From NCBI RefSeq assembly GCF_029338555.1, contig NZ_CP119991.1, forward strand, positions 124,001 to 188,000: a DNA stretch of 64,000 nt, given 5' to 3'. The stretch is from Halobaculum marinum. Its GTDB lineage: Archaea; Halobacteriota; Halobacteria; Halobacteriales; Haloferacaceae. Shown in pieces: positions 46,026 to 55,432 of the stretch. The first letter of the stretch is position 1; every line of letters begins with the position of its first letter. The translations under genes and the position numbers were made by a program. Under the pieces are notes generated by a model. That model did not search any database, had not been told where the DNA came from, and saw only the letters and a list, made by a program, of their open reading frames with translations.

Positions 46026-46826
46026 ATGAGCGAGTCACCATCACTCAAATCAGCCGTTGAGCAGATCGAGGAGGAAACCGTCCAGAAACGGAACGCCGAA
46101 AATATCGACCAGAAAGTCGACCGAGCCGGAATGCTCATCTCGAGCCTCGAGAGGGATATCGACGCTTTGGAGGGTTCGATCCGAAAACTCCAGTTCTACC
46201 GCGAGATCCTCGACCGTGGGTTCGACATAGCTCCCCCTGGAGACGCGGCGATCAGACGCGCTCGTAGTTCAGTCGCCAAGACGCCGGAGGAGGTCGCCAG
46301 TGCACTCGTCGAAGAGGGACTCGACCAGCAGAGGACTTCCTCGGGGAAATTGAGTGGTGGCCCTCAGTTCGACCGATATCGAGATGAGATTTCGGAAGCC
46401 AAAGAGGACGTTGACAGGGCGGCTGAGCACGCCAGAAACACATATATATCGGAACGGAACGATTGGAAAGAGAAACTCAATTCCGCACAGGACCTCCTAT
46501 ATGCTCTCGGCTCCCAAGAGAAGGACTTCTCGAAGACCATCAGTTGGCTTCGCACGATCGTCACGAGTAAAATGGACGACCCGTCGAACTCCGCTTCGTC
46601 CGTCGTTCAGGAGTGGAAGAGAGCTCGAAAGAAGTGGGAGAAGAGCGAGGAACTCCACGACACGGCAGCCTTCCAGGAGGAGCACGGCATCAGCGACGAG
46701 ACGATGGAGACGATTCTCGAACTCAACCAGCGGACAAATACAACCCTCGCTGACGTCGAATTGAGTACACTACGGGAGATCAAAGAAATCCCACAACTCG
46801 CCGAGTCGGTGAAGATAGAGATCTGA
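46026..46826 (+). CDS. Coiled-coil protein, DpdI-like (by position)
   Basis: A 266-residue protein, mostly helical, with heptad-like stretches at about residues 10-65 and 120-160 and many charged residues. It follows the ATPase gene after one base. Size and place between the ATPase and the large helicase correspond to DpdI in Dpd clusters. No catalytic motif is visible; it probably bridges subunits. Confidence 0.6.
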   Translation: MSESPSLKSAVEQIEEETVQKRNAENIDQKVDRAGMLISSLERDIDALEGSIRKLQFYREILDRGFDIAPPGDAAIRRARSSVAKTPEEVASALVEEGLDQQRTSSGKLSGGPQFDRYRDEISEAKEDVDRAAEHARNTYISERNDWKEKLNSAQDLLYALGSQEKDFSKTISWLRTIVTSKMDDPSNSASSVVQEWKRARKKWEKSEELHDTAAFQEEHGISDETMETILELNQRTNTTLADVELSTLREIKEIPQLAESVKIEI

Positions 46827-46881
46827 CCGCTGACGGGCCGACTCCAGGCATCGACTAACAATAGATCTATACTTGTGAACA

Positions 46882-49800
46882 ATGAACGAACCAGCACACC
46901 ACGCGGAAACAATGCGGGAAGCGTACCAGACGTATCTGCAGGGACGAGGTGGTCTCCCTGCGAAGAGCGTCGCGAGTCGACTACAACCGGACTCGGCTGG
47001 CGAGTCGACACTCGCGGGGATGCGCGGTCCGTATCTTCAAGCGCTTCCCATCGCGAACTGGAGTCACCAGGACTGGTCGACGTTCGCGGGGTCACAGTCG
47101 CTCCACCCCAACATCAAACGCGCATTCCATCAGGAGGGATTCCGTCGTCTCTACGATTTCCAGGAGCGCAGCGTCGAACGAATCCTCGCGGGGGACGATA
47201 CAGTGATCAGCGCCGCGACTGGACGGGGGAAGACCGAGGCGTGGCTCATCCCGATTCTCGACCAGATTGTCAAGTCGAAGACCACGACCGAACAGTCTGG
47301 GCGGACATCGACTAAGGCGCTTTTGATGTATCCCACGAAGGCACTGGCACAGGACCAGTTCAAGCGTTTGGTCCAGATCCTCTATCGAGTTAACCGGAAC
47401 CTCAGGGAGAAGGAATGGGTCACTGTAGGGATTTACGATGGCGACACCCCACGTCATAAGCACGAGTCCAACGCACAGGGGTATCTCAATCGAACCTTCC
47501 AGCACTTCGGTTGCCCGGGAGCGAATGACGACCTCGATAAGTGTCAGTCGTGCGGACAGGGTGTGTTTGTCGAAACCAGTTCGAGCGGCTTCAGACTCCG
47601 ACCCGACAAACCACGCTGTGAAGACGACCGGCCGCACGAAGTCCCCTTAGACTTCGTCCACCTGACCCGGACGGAGTTGATAGAAAACGGCGCGGACATT
47701 ATCCTCACGAACCCCGACACGGTCAACTACCGACTGTTCAACATCAACGGCGAGACCGAACGGGAGGCGTTCATATACGAACCGGAGTTTCTCGTCTTCG
47801 ACGAGGTCCACACCTACGACGGGCTGTTGGGGAGTTACACCGCGACGCTCGTCAAACGACTTCGCCGCCTCCGGGAGCGTCGAGACAGCGATCCGCTCCA
47901 GGTGATCGGGAGCAGTGCGACGGTCGCCAATGACGAGGAATTGTTCAGACAGGTAAGTGGGGCGAGCGAAGTCACATCGGTCAGAGAGGATCCGCGATCG
48001 CTGGATAGCTACGACGTCCAGGTTCCGGAAGCGCTGTATGAGGACATCGTCGATTCCGAGTCGATCGTCGACGCAGGTCGCAGCGATAGCGAACCGCCCA
48101 GCCAGTTCGGAGACGTCGACGTCCAGATCGAGAACGCGAGACACCTCGATAACGACCGATTGGAGGACCAGGTCGCGGACGAACTGTTCAACTATTACAC
48201 TGCTGACAGCACTGACGACCCGGTCATCCAGACTTTCCAAACGCTCTATATGGATTTATCGAGCGAGCCTCGAACACCGAAGGAATTCGTCACTGACACT
48301 GCCGAACGCTTCGATCTCACGCGGGAACAGGCTAGCCGTGTGGTCGAGAACTTCCAAACGGTGGGCCAGTTCGCCGGATTACTTGAAAGCCGCCATCATC
48401 TGTTTTCGTGGCCCCTTGATGGGTTCTATGCATGTGTGTCTTGTGAGGCGGTGTACCGGTCCCCGCAAGACGAGTGTGGCGTCTGTAGTGGTGAGTTCGT
48501 CACACGGGCAACTTACTGTAACAACTGCGGTGAGGAACATCTCGTCGCCGACGCCTGTTCGAACTGCGACCGACTCATCCCCCACGTTCACACTGAGGAG
48601 GGACTGATCGGCGACGAGGAGTTCCAGCCCTGTCCGTTCTGCGGGACCCACGAGGATACTGGGCCTCTTATGCACCGAGTCACTTTCTCGCCGTTCGTTC
48701 GTTGCGCCGACTGCGGCCACGCTGAGCCTCGCTCGATGACTGATAGCTGTGACCGATGCGGGACTCAAGGCGTTCCGACCGACAAGGGGACGTTCGTCTG
48801 CCGTAACCCCTCTTGTGGTCACACGTGGGAACTGACGCGGTCGTGTTCCTCTTGCAGCGGATCGGATCTCCAAGCGGTGGGGCTCAACGGCTCGATCGAA
48901 TGTAGCGACTGCGGTGAGCCCTACAGCGCCGCCGAGGTCCCGACGGACTGTTCGTGCGGGAACAGGGTGACGAATACTCGGTACGTTCCATGGGTGTGTG
49001 CCGACGGCGACTGTGAGGCAGTTCACTTCGAGCAATCATCACCCGAGAGGTGCTCCTGTGGATCGACGGAGTTCGTGAAACGCGGTCTCTATGAGGTGTC
49101 GACTGTTCATACCTGCTCCTCCTGCGACACAGAACACCTCGATGGTGGTGGTTGCGATTGCCCCGACCCCTCCTATCGAACTACGCAGGAGCCGTACCGT
49201 CGATATCGGACGTGGAATGGCGAGCGGCACGTCCGATCGCCACTGGGTATCCCTCAGGCGATCCCGTGTGAGCACAGCCTTCACTCGACAGTAGTTGGGG
49301 ATCCGTACACCGAATTGATGCGAAGTCCGACGAACGCTGCGGTGACGCCCTCCCAATATCTGCTCCGGGATATCGCGAGCGAGGAGGGTCTCAGCGACTC
49401 GAAACTGCTTGCGTTCTCCGACTCGCATCGCGACATGAAAGAGATTGACCGAGCGTTCACGGAACCAGAGGTCGACACGGCGCTCGACCAACTCGTGCTT
49501 GCGGGGTTGGAACTCGCGCTCGCTGGCCGACAGTCGGCAAACCTCGGCAGCACCGATCTGGCAACCCTCACAATCGGAGCGAGCACAAACGAACAACCAC
49601 CGGAGGAAGCAGACTCGATATGGGTGGATCTCGAGAGGGTAGCCGAACACGGCTACGAACTCCTCTCGGCGCTCGAACAGGAACTTGGTGACGGTGATGT
49701 TCGAGACCAGCAGGGAGTCGACCTCGCCAGTACGATCTTCAGTACCGAGTACCTGTCTGACCCCGAATCCGCAGTCAAGGACAAACTTCGACGGCGAGCG

Positions 49801-52476
49801 GTCCGTCACGTCGGTGAGCGACCGTCAACGGGAGTCTCTCTGGAGACGGACGGACTCGTTGATGTTCGGCTATCGCCGTCCGTCCGTGACAAACTTGTAC
49901 CGGAGGAGGAAGCCGTCATCGCTGCGTTGGTCGACGCTGGAGACAGCGCCGCACTTACCGACATAGTGGGCGAGGAGGACGACGAACGGCGTCGGATCAT
50001 CGACCTGCTGGTAAGTAAAGGGGTCTTGGAATTCCGGAACGACGACCGGGTGGCATTCGATCCGACCGTGCTCGAACTGACACTCCCACAATGGGGGTCC
50101 GTCCAGTACAATCCGAGTGGTGACGAATACTACTCCCAACGGCAGCACGAGTATCAATCACCGACGGGTGTCGTTCGAGCGGAGGACAGCGTGCTCGATC
50201 GGGCCGAAAGAATCCACCCACGCTTCACCGAGCGAGCGTTCACCGCGACTCGGTCGCGGGTCGCATTGCTGTTGAGCGAACTGTACTTCGGGGCGACACC
50301 GAAGATGCGGCGCCGCGAGATCGAACACCTGTTCCGGGAGGGGACGTACCCGCATTTCCTCTCGTCGGGGCCAACAATGGAGATGGGGGTCGATATCGGA
50401 TCGCTCGATACGCTCCTCCTGTACGGTACGCCGCCGAACATGAACGCCTATCTCCAGCGGATCGGACGAGCAGGTCGACGTTCCGGATCCGCACTCGTTC
50501 ACAGCGTGAGCCAGCGAAACCCGATCGACTACTACTACTACGACGAACCGATCGAACTCATCGACGCTGACAAACAGCCTGTTCCGCTCAACGAACACAA
50601 CGAGCGTGTTCTCCGTGTCTCTCTGGCCTGGGGTGTTCTCGATTACCTCGCAGCAGAGTTTGTTGTTCCGTGGGAGACGACTCAAAACAGCGTCAAGGGA
50701 GGAGAATCAGTCCAACGTCGCTCGGAAGTCTCAGAGGAACGACGTGACGAGGTGGCAAAGTTTACGAAGGTACTGTCGCGTAACGTTTCCCAACTCGAAC
50801 TCGGGACTGACAAGTCGCGACTCCGTCCTGTTGAAATCACGATCACGGACCACGAACGGGAAATCCGTGAGTATCTTGAGTCAATGCTGTCGTACGCCTA
50901 CTGTATAGGGTGTCACCGACACTTCGACGAATCGAAAGCGGGTACGGAATGTCCTGAATGCGACTCGGATCGGCCACTGGTCGGGGCACTAACCGAACAC
51001 GGTCATCTCGTCGATGATGCTGTCGACGCGGCGAGACGCGTTTTCGTAAACGGGTATCGAACATACGCGGACAAACTCCGAGAGCGGATCCGAGAGTATG
51101 CGTCCCGTCGAGACGAAATCGAGTCCCGACTGGAAGCGGCCACCGCAGAGGAAGAACCCCGGCTAGAGCGACAACAACAGCAGTTCGAGAATCGGAGACG
51201 TGTTCTTGAGGAGTACCTGGAGCAGTTGTCGGGGAAGAGTTACCTGACGGTCCTCAAGGACGCGTTCGCGGAGTACGCGTTCAGCCTCCGCACTGTCTCC
51301 GACTCCGTCGGGATCGAGGTCGTAGACGAGACGGGCAAACCCGAACCGATCGGCGATGATCGAAGTGGCCGGTCGAGCCGACTCGCCATCGGTGAACTCC
51401 ATCCGGGAGCGGCGTACCTGCACGAACGTCGGCCGTTCGTCGTTTCACAGGTGTTCATCGACGACAAGGGATCGGCTGACCTGCGGGAGACCATCGAGAC
51501 GCATGCGGAGACCGCGGTTGAGGACATCGACGGACTTGCGGAGGATTTTGTCTGTCAGGAGTGTGGGTCTACCGCTGACTCGCCTGACACCGACTGTTCG
51601 TGCGGGGCAACCGCTTGGCAGCAGCGACGGCTCTACGCACTCGAGTCCGTCGAGGCGACGCTCGACACAGAGTCGCTTCCGAACGAACTCGACCGGGCGC
51701 GTCAGATATACGAGCGTTCCGGGGAGCGCGTCCAGAACACGTACGCCCACCGAGAGACGGAGATCCTCGATTTCGACTCCAAGCAACAGTTCGAACTACA
51801 GACAGCCGACGGAACACCAGTCGGCACCCTCGCGTTCGGCGAATACGAGATACTGGAGTTCACCGAATCGTATCGGACTAAGTACCAGTCAGGTGCGGTG
51901 GACGACGAGGCGACGACATTCGAACTCTGTGGAGAATCGGACTGCACCGGGATCATGTATGAAGACGAAAATGATGTCCGCCGCTGTTCAGTTAACGCCG
52001 ATCACGTCGTCGATACGGGGGGTTCAGAGGCCACGTACGCCCGCTTGGGATACTCGTACTCGACTGAGGGTGTTCGGGTAAGTCTGAGTGAGGGGGAACG
52101 CCACGCAGATCACACGCTCATTCACGGCCTTCGGTTGGCACTTCAGAAACTCTCTGGTGTGACGATCCGGGATCTCAACGAGTATATCGGGACGGGATAC
52201 GCCGACGTGTTCGACTCTCTCGAGGGAGGGGCAGCTGTCTCTCGTCTCCTGATCGAAGAGGAGGACGGGGCCTTCGAGAACTTCCAGTCCGCGATGGACC
52301 TCATCTCGACGCAGTTCAGTTGTGACTGTTCAGATGGGTGTCCACGTTGTCTGTATCAGTACGGGTGTACACACCGGAATCGACCCCATTCGTTTGAGCG
52401 CGATGACGTGCTTGATCTCGTTGAGAACGGACTTCGTCTTCATCGGATATCCGGTGATACGACAGAGGAAGCCTGA
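46882..52476 (+). CDS. Very large YprA-family helicase with zinc ribbons and DUF1998, DpdJ-like
   Basis: An 1864-residue SF2 helicase. Near the N terminus: FQERSVERIL, Walker A SAATGRGKTEAW (about 110-121), YPTKALAQDQ, FDEVHTYDG (about 303-311) and SSAT (about 341). An array of Cys pairs, at least eight zinc ribbons, follows at about 513-760 (such as CVSCEAVYRSPQDECGVC). The second RecA domain comes at about 1166-1200 (TMEMGVDIGS, QRIGRAGRRSGS). The C terminus has the DUF1998 four-Cys site CDCSDGCPRCLYQYGC (about 1812-1828). This plan is shared by DpdJ, DruE of Druantia and MrfA; place and neighbours favour DpdJ. It is the last gene of operon B, 55 bases after the coiled-coil gene. Confidence 0.82.
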   Translation: MNEPAHHAETMREAYQTYLQGRGGLPAKSVASRLQPDSAGESTLAGMRGPYLQALPIANWSHQDWSTFAGSQSLHPNIKRAFHQEGFRRLYDFQERSVERILAGDDTVISAATGRGKTEAWLIPILDQIVKSKTTTEQSGRTSTKALLMYPTKALAQDQFKRLVQILYRVNRNLREKEWVTVGIYDGDTPRHKHESNAQGYLNRTFQHFGCPGANDDLDKCQSCGQGVFVETSSSGFRLRPDKPRCEDDRPHEVPLDFVHLTRTELIENGADIILTNPDTVNYRLFNINGETEREAFIYEPEFLVFDEVHTYDGLLGSYTATLVKRLRRLRERRDSDPLQVIGSSATVANDEELFRQVSGASEVTSVREDPRSLDSYDVQVPEALYEDIVDSESIVDAGRSDSEPPSQFGDVDVQIENARHLDNDRLEDQVADELFNYYTADSTDDPVIQTFQTLYMDLSSEPRTPKEFVTDTAERFDLTREQASRVVENFQTVGQFAGLLESRHHLFSWPLDGFYACVSCEAVYRSPQDECGVCSGEFVTRATYCNNCGEEHLVADACSNCDRLIPHVHTEEGLIGDEEFQPCPFCGTHEDTGPLMHRVTFSPFVRCADCGHAEPRSMTDSCDRCGTQGVPTDKGTFVCRNPSCGHTWELTRSCSSCSGSDLQAVGLNGSIECSDCGEPYSAAEVPTDCSCGNRVTNTRYVPWVCADGDCEAVHFEQSSPERCSCGSTEFVKRGLYEVSTVHTCSSCDTEHLDGGGCDCPDPSYRTTQEPYRRYRTWNGERHVRSPLGIPQAIPCEHSLHSTVVGDPYTELMRSPTNAAVTPSQYLLRDIASEEGLSDSKLLAFSDSHRDMKEIDRAFTEPEVDTALDQLVLAGLELALAGRQSANLGSTDLATLTIGASTNEQPPEEADSIWVDLERVAEHGYELLSALEQELGDGDVRDQQGVDLASTIFSTEYLSDPESAVKDKLRRRAVRHVGERPSTGVSLETDGLVDVRLSPSVRDKLVPEEEAVIAALVDAGDSAALTDIVGEEDDERRRIIDLLVSKGVLEFRNDDRVAFDPTVLELTLPQWGSVQYNPSGDEYYSQRQHEYQSPTGVVRAEDSVLDRAERIHPRFTERAFTATRSRVALLLSELYFGATPKMRRREIEHLFREGTYPHFLSSGPTMEMGVDIGSLDTLLLYGTPPNMNAYLQRIGRAGRRSGSALVHSVSQRNPIDYYYYDEPIELIDADKQPVPLNEHNERVLRVSLAWGVLDYLAAEFVVPWETTQNSVKGGESVQRRSEVSEERRDEVAKFTKVLSRNVSQLELGTDKSRLRPVEITITDHEREIREYLESMLSYAYCIGCHRHFDESKAGTECPECDSDRPLVGALTEHGHLVDDAVDAARRVFVNGYRTYADKLRERIREYASRRDEIESRLEAATAEEEPRLERQQQQFENRRRVLEEYLEQLSGKSYLTVLKDAFAEYAFSLRTVSDSVGIEVVDETGKPEPIGDDRSGRSSRLAIGELHPGAAYLHERRPFVVSQVFIDDKGSADLRETIETHAETAVEDIDGLAEDFVCQECGSTADSPDTDCSCGATAWQQRRLYALESVEATLDTESLPNELDRARQIYERSGERVQNTYAHRETEILDFDSKQQFELQTADGTPVGTLAFGEYEILEFTESYRTKYQSGAVDDEATTFELCGESDCTGIMYEDENDVRRCSVNADHVVDTGGSEATYARLGYSYSTEGVRVSLSEGERHADHTLIHGLRLALQKLSGVTIRDLNEYIGTGYADVFDSLEGGAAVSRLLIEEEDGAFENFQSAMDLISTQFSCDCSDGCPRCLYQYGCTHRNRPHSFERDDVLDLVENGLRLHRISGDTTEEA

Positions 52477-52814
52477 GAATCAATCGCAACATCGGCGAAT
52501 TCGCTCCGGTTCCTCAGCGCGTTTACCAAGAGTTGATCACTGACGGGGCGGTGAACCTCTGTTTGTTCGTCGAACCTATCCCTGACAAAATACGCGTGGA
52601 GGTTCACGACTATCGAGGACGCTGTCGACGACTGCGGTCGGTGATTCGGGGATACGGAACGGTGGATAGTCAAACGACTCCTATTGTGAGTGCGTACGAA
52701 TACCGCATCCTCCAGCAAGGGTGTGCTCAACTCATTCGACTCACTTCATTGGTGTGATCCAGTTCAGGCAGAATAAAACTATTCAAGAGGATGATTGTAG
52801 CGCCAGTCTTGGCG
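52477..52814. other. Intergenic stretch, possible gene debris
   Basis: A 338-bp gap downstream of operon B. It contains a 74-codon frame at 52533-52757 with the phrase DKIRVEVHDYRG, slightly reminiscent of ATP-binding kinase-like proteins, but it is basic and has no clear start signals. No terminator with a T-run was seen. Confidence 0.3.
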
Positions 52815-53156
52815 TTAGCGAAGGTACCGAGCGAACTGTGCAAGAAGAGCATACTGTCTCACACGGGATGTCGGCGTGACGGTCTTTCGGGTATCGTTGT
52901 ATTCGACCACGCCATGTGCGGCGAGTTTTGGAAGGTGTGTCTGAATGAGTCCGTTATACGCAGATTCATATTCCTTTGACCCGATTTGCCTTGGTGGTTC
53001 ACTGAGTTCGATCCCACGAACGATCCTCGCCAGATGACGAACCTCGACGCACTCATCGCGACAGAAAAGGGAGAGGTATTCGATGACGAGCAGTCGACGT
53101 CGATTCCCGAGCAGACCGAAGAGCGTCGCCGTATCGATAACTGATTTAGCAGACAT
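52815..53156 (-). CDS. DUF7344-type winged-helix transcription regulator
   Basis: A 113-residue protein with the pattern typical of haloarchaeal DUF7344 regulators: LLGNRRRLLVIEYLSLF at the start, then LARIVRGIE, then SAYNGLIQTHLPKLAAHGVVEYNDTRKTV, a winged helix with the TH-LPKL recognition stretch. It is encoded alone, convergent to operon B. It may regulate the island or its mobility. The DNA is less GC-rich than the backbone. Confidence 0.75.
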   Translation of the reverse strand: MSAKSVIDTATLFGLLGNRRRLLVIEYLSLFCRDECVEVRHLARIVRGIELSEPPRQIGSKEYESAYNGLIQTHLPKLAAHGVVEYNDTRKTVTPTSRVRQYALLAQFARYLR

Positions 53157-53439
53157 CGGCTATGCCTCCGAGTAGTTCGTGCTGTTGGCGGTGCTGCCGA
53201 TTATTTCTGAGTATTTCCATGATCAAGGCAAGGCGAGTGATTTCGCCTTCGCCCGTGCTGGGTGAGAGAAATTCAGGTCATAGGCAGACTACTCTAGACT
53301 TTCTCCAGTCCGTGAGTCGCCCTATTCGGTCGATGATGGTCGCGTCATTGACGGTCAAATGGTACTACGGTAACGCCTAACTCGGCTTCGGTGCGCCGCA
53401 CTCGAGCCATATCTCCAGCACCAGCGCGACCGTTCGCTC

Positions 53440-53915
53440 TCAGTCACCGTCCCAGTCAAGCATATCCGAGGCACGTGGCGTCTGCTGGTAGTTCTTAAGG
53501 ACCTTCGCCGACACCCACGCGAGGGACTTGAGGGTGCCGTCCTTCACCACGTCCGGGTCGGTGGTCGAATCGTCCTCAGCGAGTCGCTTCCCGAAGACAC
53601 GGAGCGCGACGCGGTAGTCTCGGTTCGTCTCGGCTTGTCTTATATGGTGTTAATCCACGCGACGACGTCCCGGCGTCGAGGCGTCCCGCGAACCGTTCGT
53701 GCTCGTGGACGACTAAGATGGGTGTCACGCTCTCCGTCTCGATAGAGGACGTGCGGGAGGTGTTCATCTTCGGTCTGTTCCGACTCGTCGAGTGTGAGGA
53801 CGATCGGCGAATCTCCGTCTTCCAGTTGTGCGAGGTGCGACGACGTGTTATCCGCCTTCGGTGATGAGCGGGTCTTGAACCCTGCGTCGACTAGCGCCTC
53901 TTCGAGGTTTCATCA
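53440..53915 (-). pseudogene. Degraded integrase (tyrosine recombinase) N-terminal region and neighbour
   Basis: Reading minus-strand frames piecewise gives ETNRDYRVALRVFGKRL, then LAWVSAKVLKNYQQTP and ASDMLDWDGD before a stop at 53440. This is the start-domain pattern of haloarchaeal phage-type integrases (SAM-like core-binding domain). An in-frame stop and a frame change occur before it (around 53640), and the catalytic domain is absent. Further upstream, frames give acidic haloarchaeal peptides (EEALVDAGFKTRSS, PILVVHEHERFAGRLD) from another decayed gene. The remnant marks a recombination scar between operon B and the UvrD gene. Confidence 0.5.
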
Positions 53916-54035
53916 TTTGATCCTCTTCCAAGGAGGTGGCTACTTGTCGTTTTACACAACTATTATCTAGTAGGAGGTACCCATACTATAGAACCACCAA
54001 TGAATATTTGGTGACATTTAAACACTGAACGATCC
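53916..54035. promoter_or_regulatory. AT-rich upstream region of the UvrD-like gene
   Basis: The last 100 bases before 54036 are AT-rich, with TATA-like candidates AATATTTGG (about 54004-54012, 24-32 nt upstream) and ATTTAAAC (about 54015-54022). The first has the better spacing. Confidence 0.35.
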
Positions 54036-55421
54036 ATGGACACGATATCATTAGCTGAGTTCGAGCGTCGCTGGGAGAAGTTGAACGATTGGGAGATCGA
54101 AGGAGGAAAACACGATATTCTTCACCATGAGAGTGGTCCATTGTGGGTCCTCGCCGGTCCTGGCAGCGGGAAAACTGAGGCCTTGATCATTAAGACTCTC
54201 CGCCTGTTGGTCGTCGACGGTGTCGCTCCCGAGTCGATAATGCTGACGACGTTCACAGAAAAGGGAGCTGAAGAACTTGAGGATCGTATTGCAGTCGCGG
54301 TCCATGCGTTTGGCTACGGCGATGAAATAGATGTCACGAATATTCGAAGCGGGACTCTCCACAGCCTCTGTGATTCACTTATGGATGAATACCGCTATCC
54401 AGGCTATCTCGACCTTCAGCTTCTCGATCAGCATGATCAAGAGTTCTTCGTAAGACGCCACGCCGACGAACTACGAACGTGGCTGAAAGACGATGAGTAC
54501 GGTGCATACGAGTTCTTTGAATCACTCCGTCAACCCTGGAAGACGAACTATCCACCGAACACGTGGGAGGCAACACGGCTCGGAATACAACTACTCAATA
54601 AAGCACGCCAGTACCGGACTGACCCAGAGCGGTTAGCTGAGAGCGACGAACCTGTTCTCCGGCAACTAGGCGAACATCTGGAAACGTACCAGGAACTCCT
54701 TGAGTCCCCTGACCAGCAACGGTGTGACTTCGCCGCTCTTCAGGAGCACTTCCTCGAGTTTATTGAGTCGACTTCGAGCGATCGCTTGTTCAATGGCGAT
54801 CCCGAGGTCGACAAACCACCGCTTGAGTACGTCCTCGTCGACGAATATCAAGACACGAACCCACTACAGGAGCGAATCTACTTCGAACTGGCCAAAAGAT
54901 GCGATGGCGACCTAACAGTCGTTGGTGATGACGACCAAGCTCTGTACCGCTTTCGTGGGGGGACTGTCGAATGTATGGTGCGGTTTGGTGAGCGGTGTGA
55001 GGTTGAACTCGGAGTCAGTCCTGAAACAGCACAACTCACCGAGAACTTCCGCTCACACAATGAGATCGTCGAGTGGATAAACCGGTACATCCACCATCAT
55101 AAAGAACTCAGTGCAACACTCAGGGCCCCGAACAAGGAGCAGTTAGACCCAGCTGCGGAACTCGATGGCGACTACCCAGCGGTAAACGCAATTCTCGGGG
55201 GCAACAGACAGGATACCGCCGCGATTGCGGCTGAGCTGGTTGAGTACATACTCGAAGAGGGTATTCTAGAGACGATCCAAGCCAGATTGCACTCCTGGTT
55301 CGGTCCTCTAAGGAGTCTCCACAGAATGCAGGTCCGTTCGTCAACGAACTCCGCAGTCGCGGCATCGATGTATACAATCCTCGAAACAAAGCACTTCTCG
55401 ACCAGGAAGAAATTCAACTAG
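54036..55421 (+). CDS. UvrD/Rep-like SF1 helicase, N-terminal part (frameshifted)
   Basis: The first 410 residues are a normal UvrD-type helicase: Walker A VLAGPGSGKTEAL (about 38-50), LTTFTEKGAEEL, GTLHSLCDSL, VLVDEYQDTNPLQ (about 267-279), VGDDDQALYRFRGG and ENFRSHNEIVEWIN. After about residue 410 (near 55270) the protein becomes basic and unlike a helicase until the stop. The correct continuation (DPSQIALLVRSSKES) is found in the frame shifted by one base, leading straight into the frame of 55433-57127. A single base lost around 55265-55275 would explain this. The joined protein would be about 1030 residues. Confidence 0.8.
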   Translation: MDTISLAEFERRWEKLNDWEIEGGKHDILHHESGPLWVLAGPGSGKTEALIIKTLRLLVVDGVAPESIMLTTFTEKGAEELEDRIAVAVHAFGYGDEIDVTNIRSGTLHSLCDSLMDEYRYPGYLDLQLLDQHDQEFFVRRHADELRTWLKDDEYGAYEFFESLRQPWKTNYPPNTWEATRLGIQLLNKARQYRTDPERLAESDEPVLRQLGEHLETYQELLESPDQQRCDFAALQEHFLEFIESTSSDRLFNGDPEVDKPPLEYVLVDEYQDTNPLQERIYFELAKRCDGDLTVVGDDDQALYRFRGGTVECMVRFGERCEVELGVSPETAQLTENFRSHNEIVEWINRYIHHHKELSATLRAPNKEQLDPAAELDGDYPAVNAILGGNRQDTAAIAAELVEYILEEGILETIQARLHSWFGPLRSLHRMQVRSSTNSAVAASMYTILETKHFSTRKKFN

Positions 55422-55432
55422 CCCTCGGCGGG

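Noticed and set aside
52533-52757. A 74-codon ORF after operon B with a DKIRVEVHDYRG phrase.
   Set aside because: Basic composition and no start context; similarity to ATP-binding domains is too weak.
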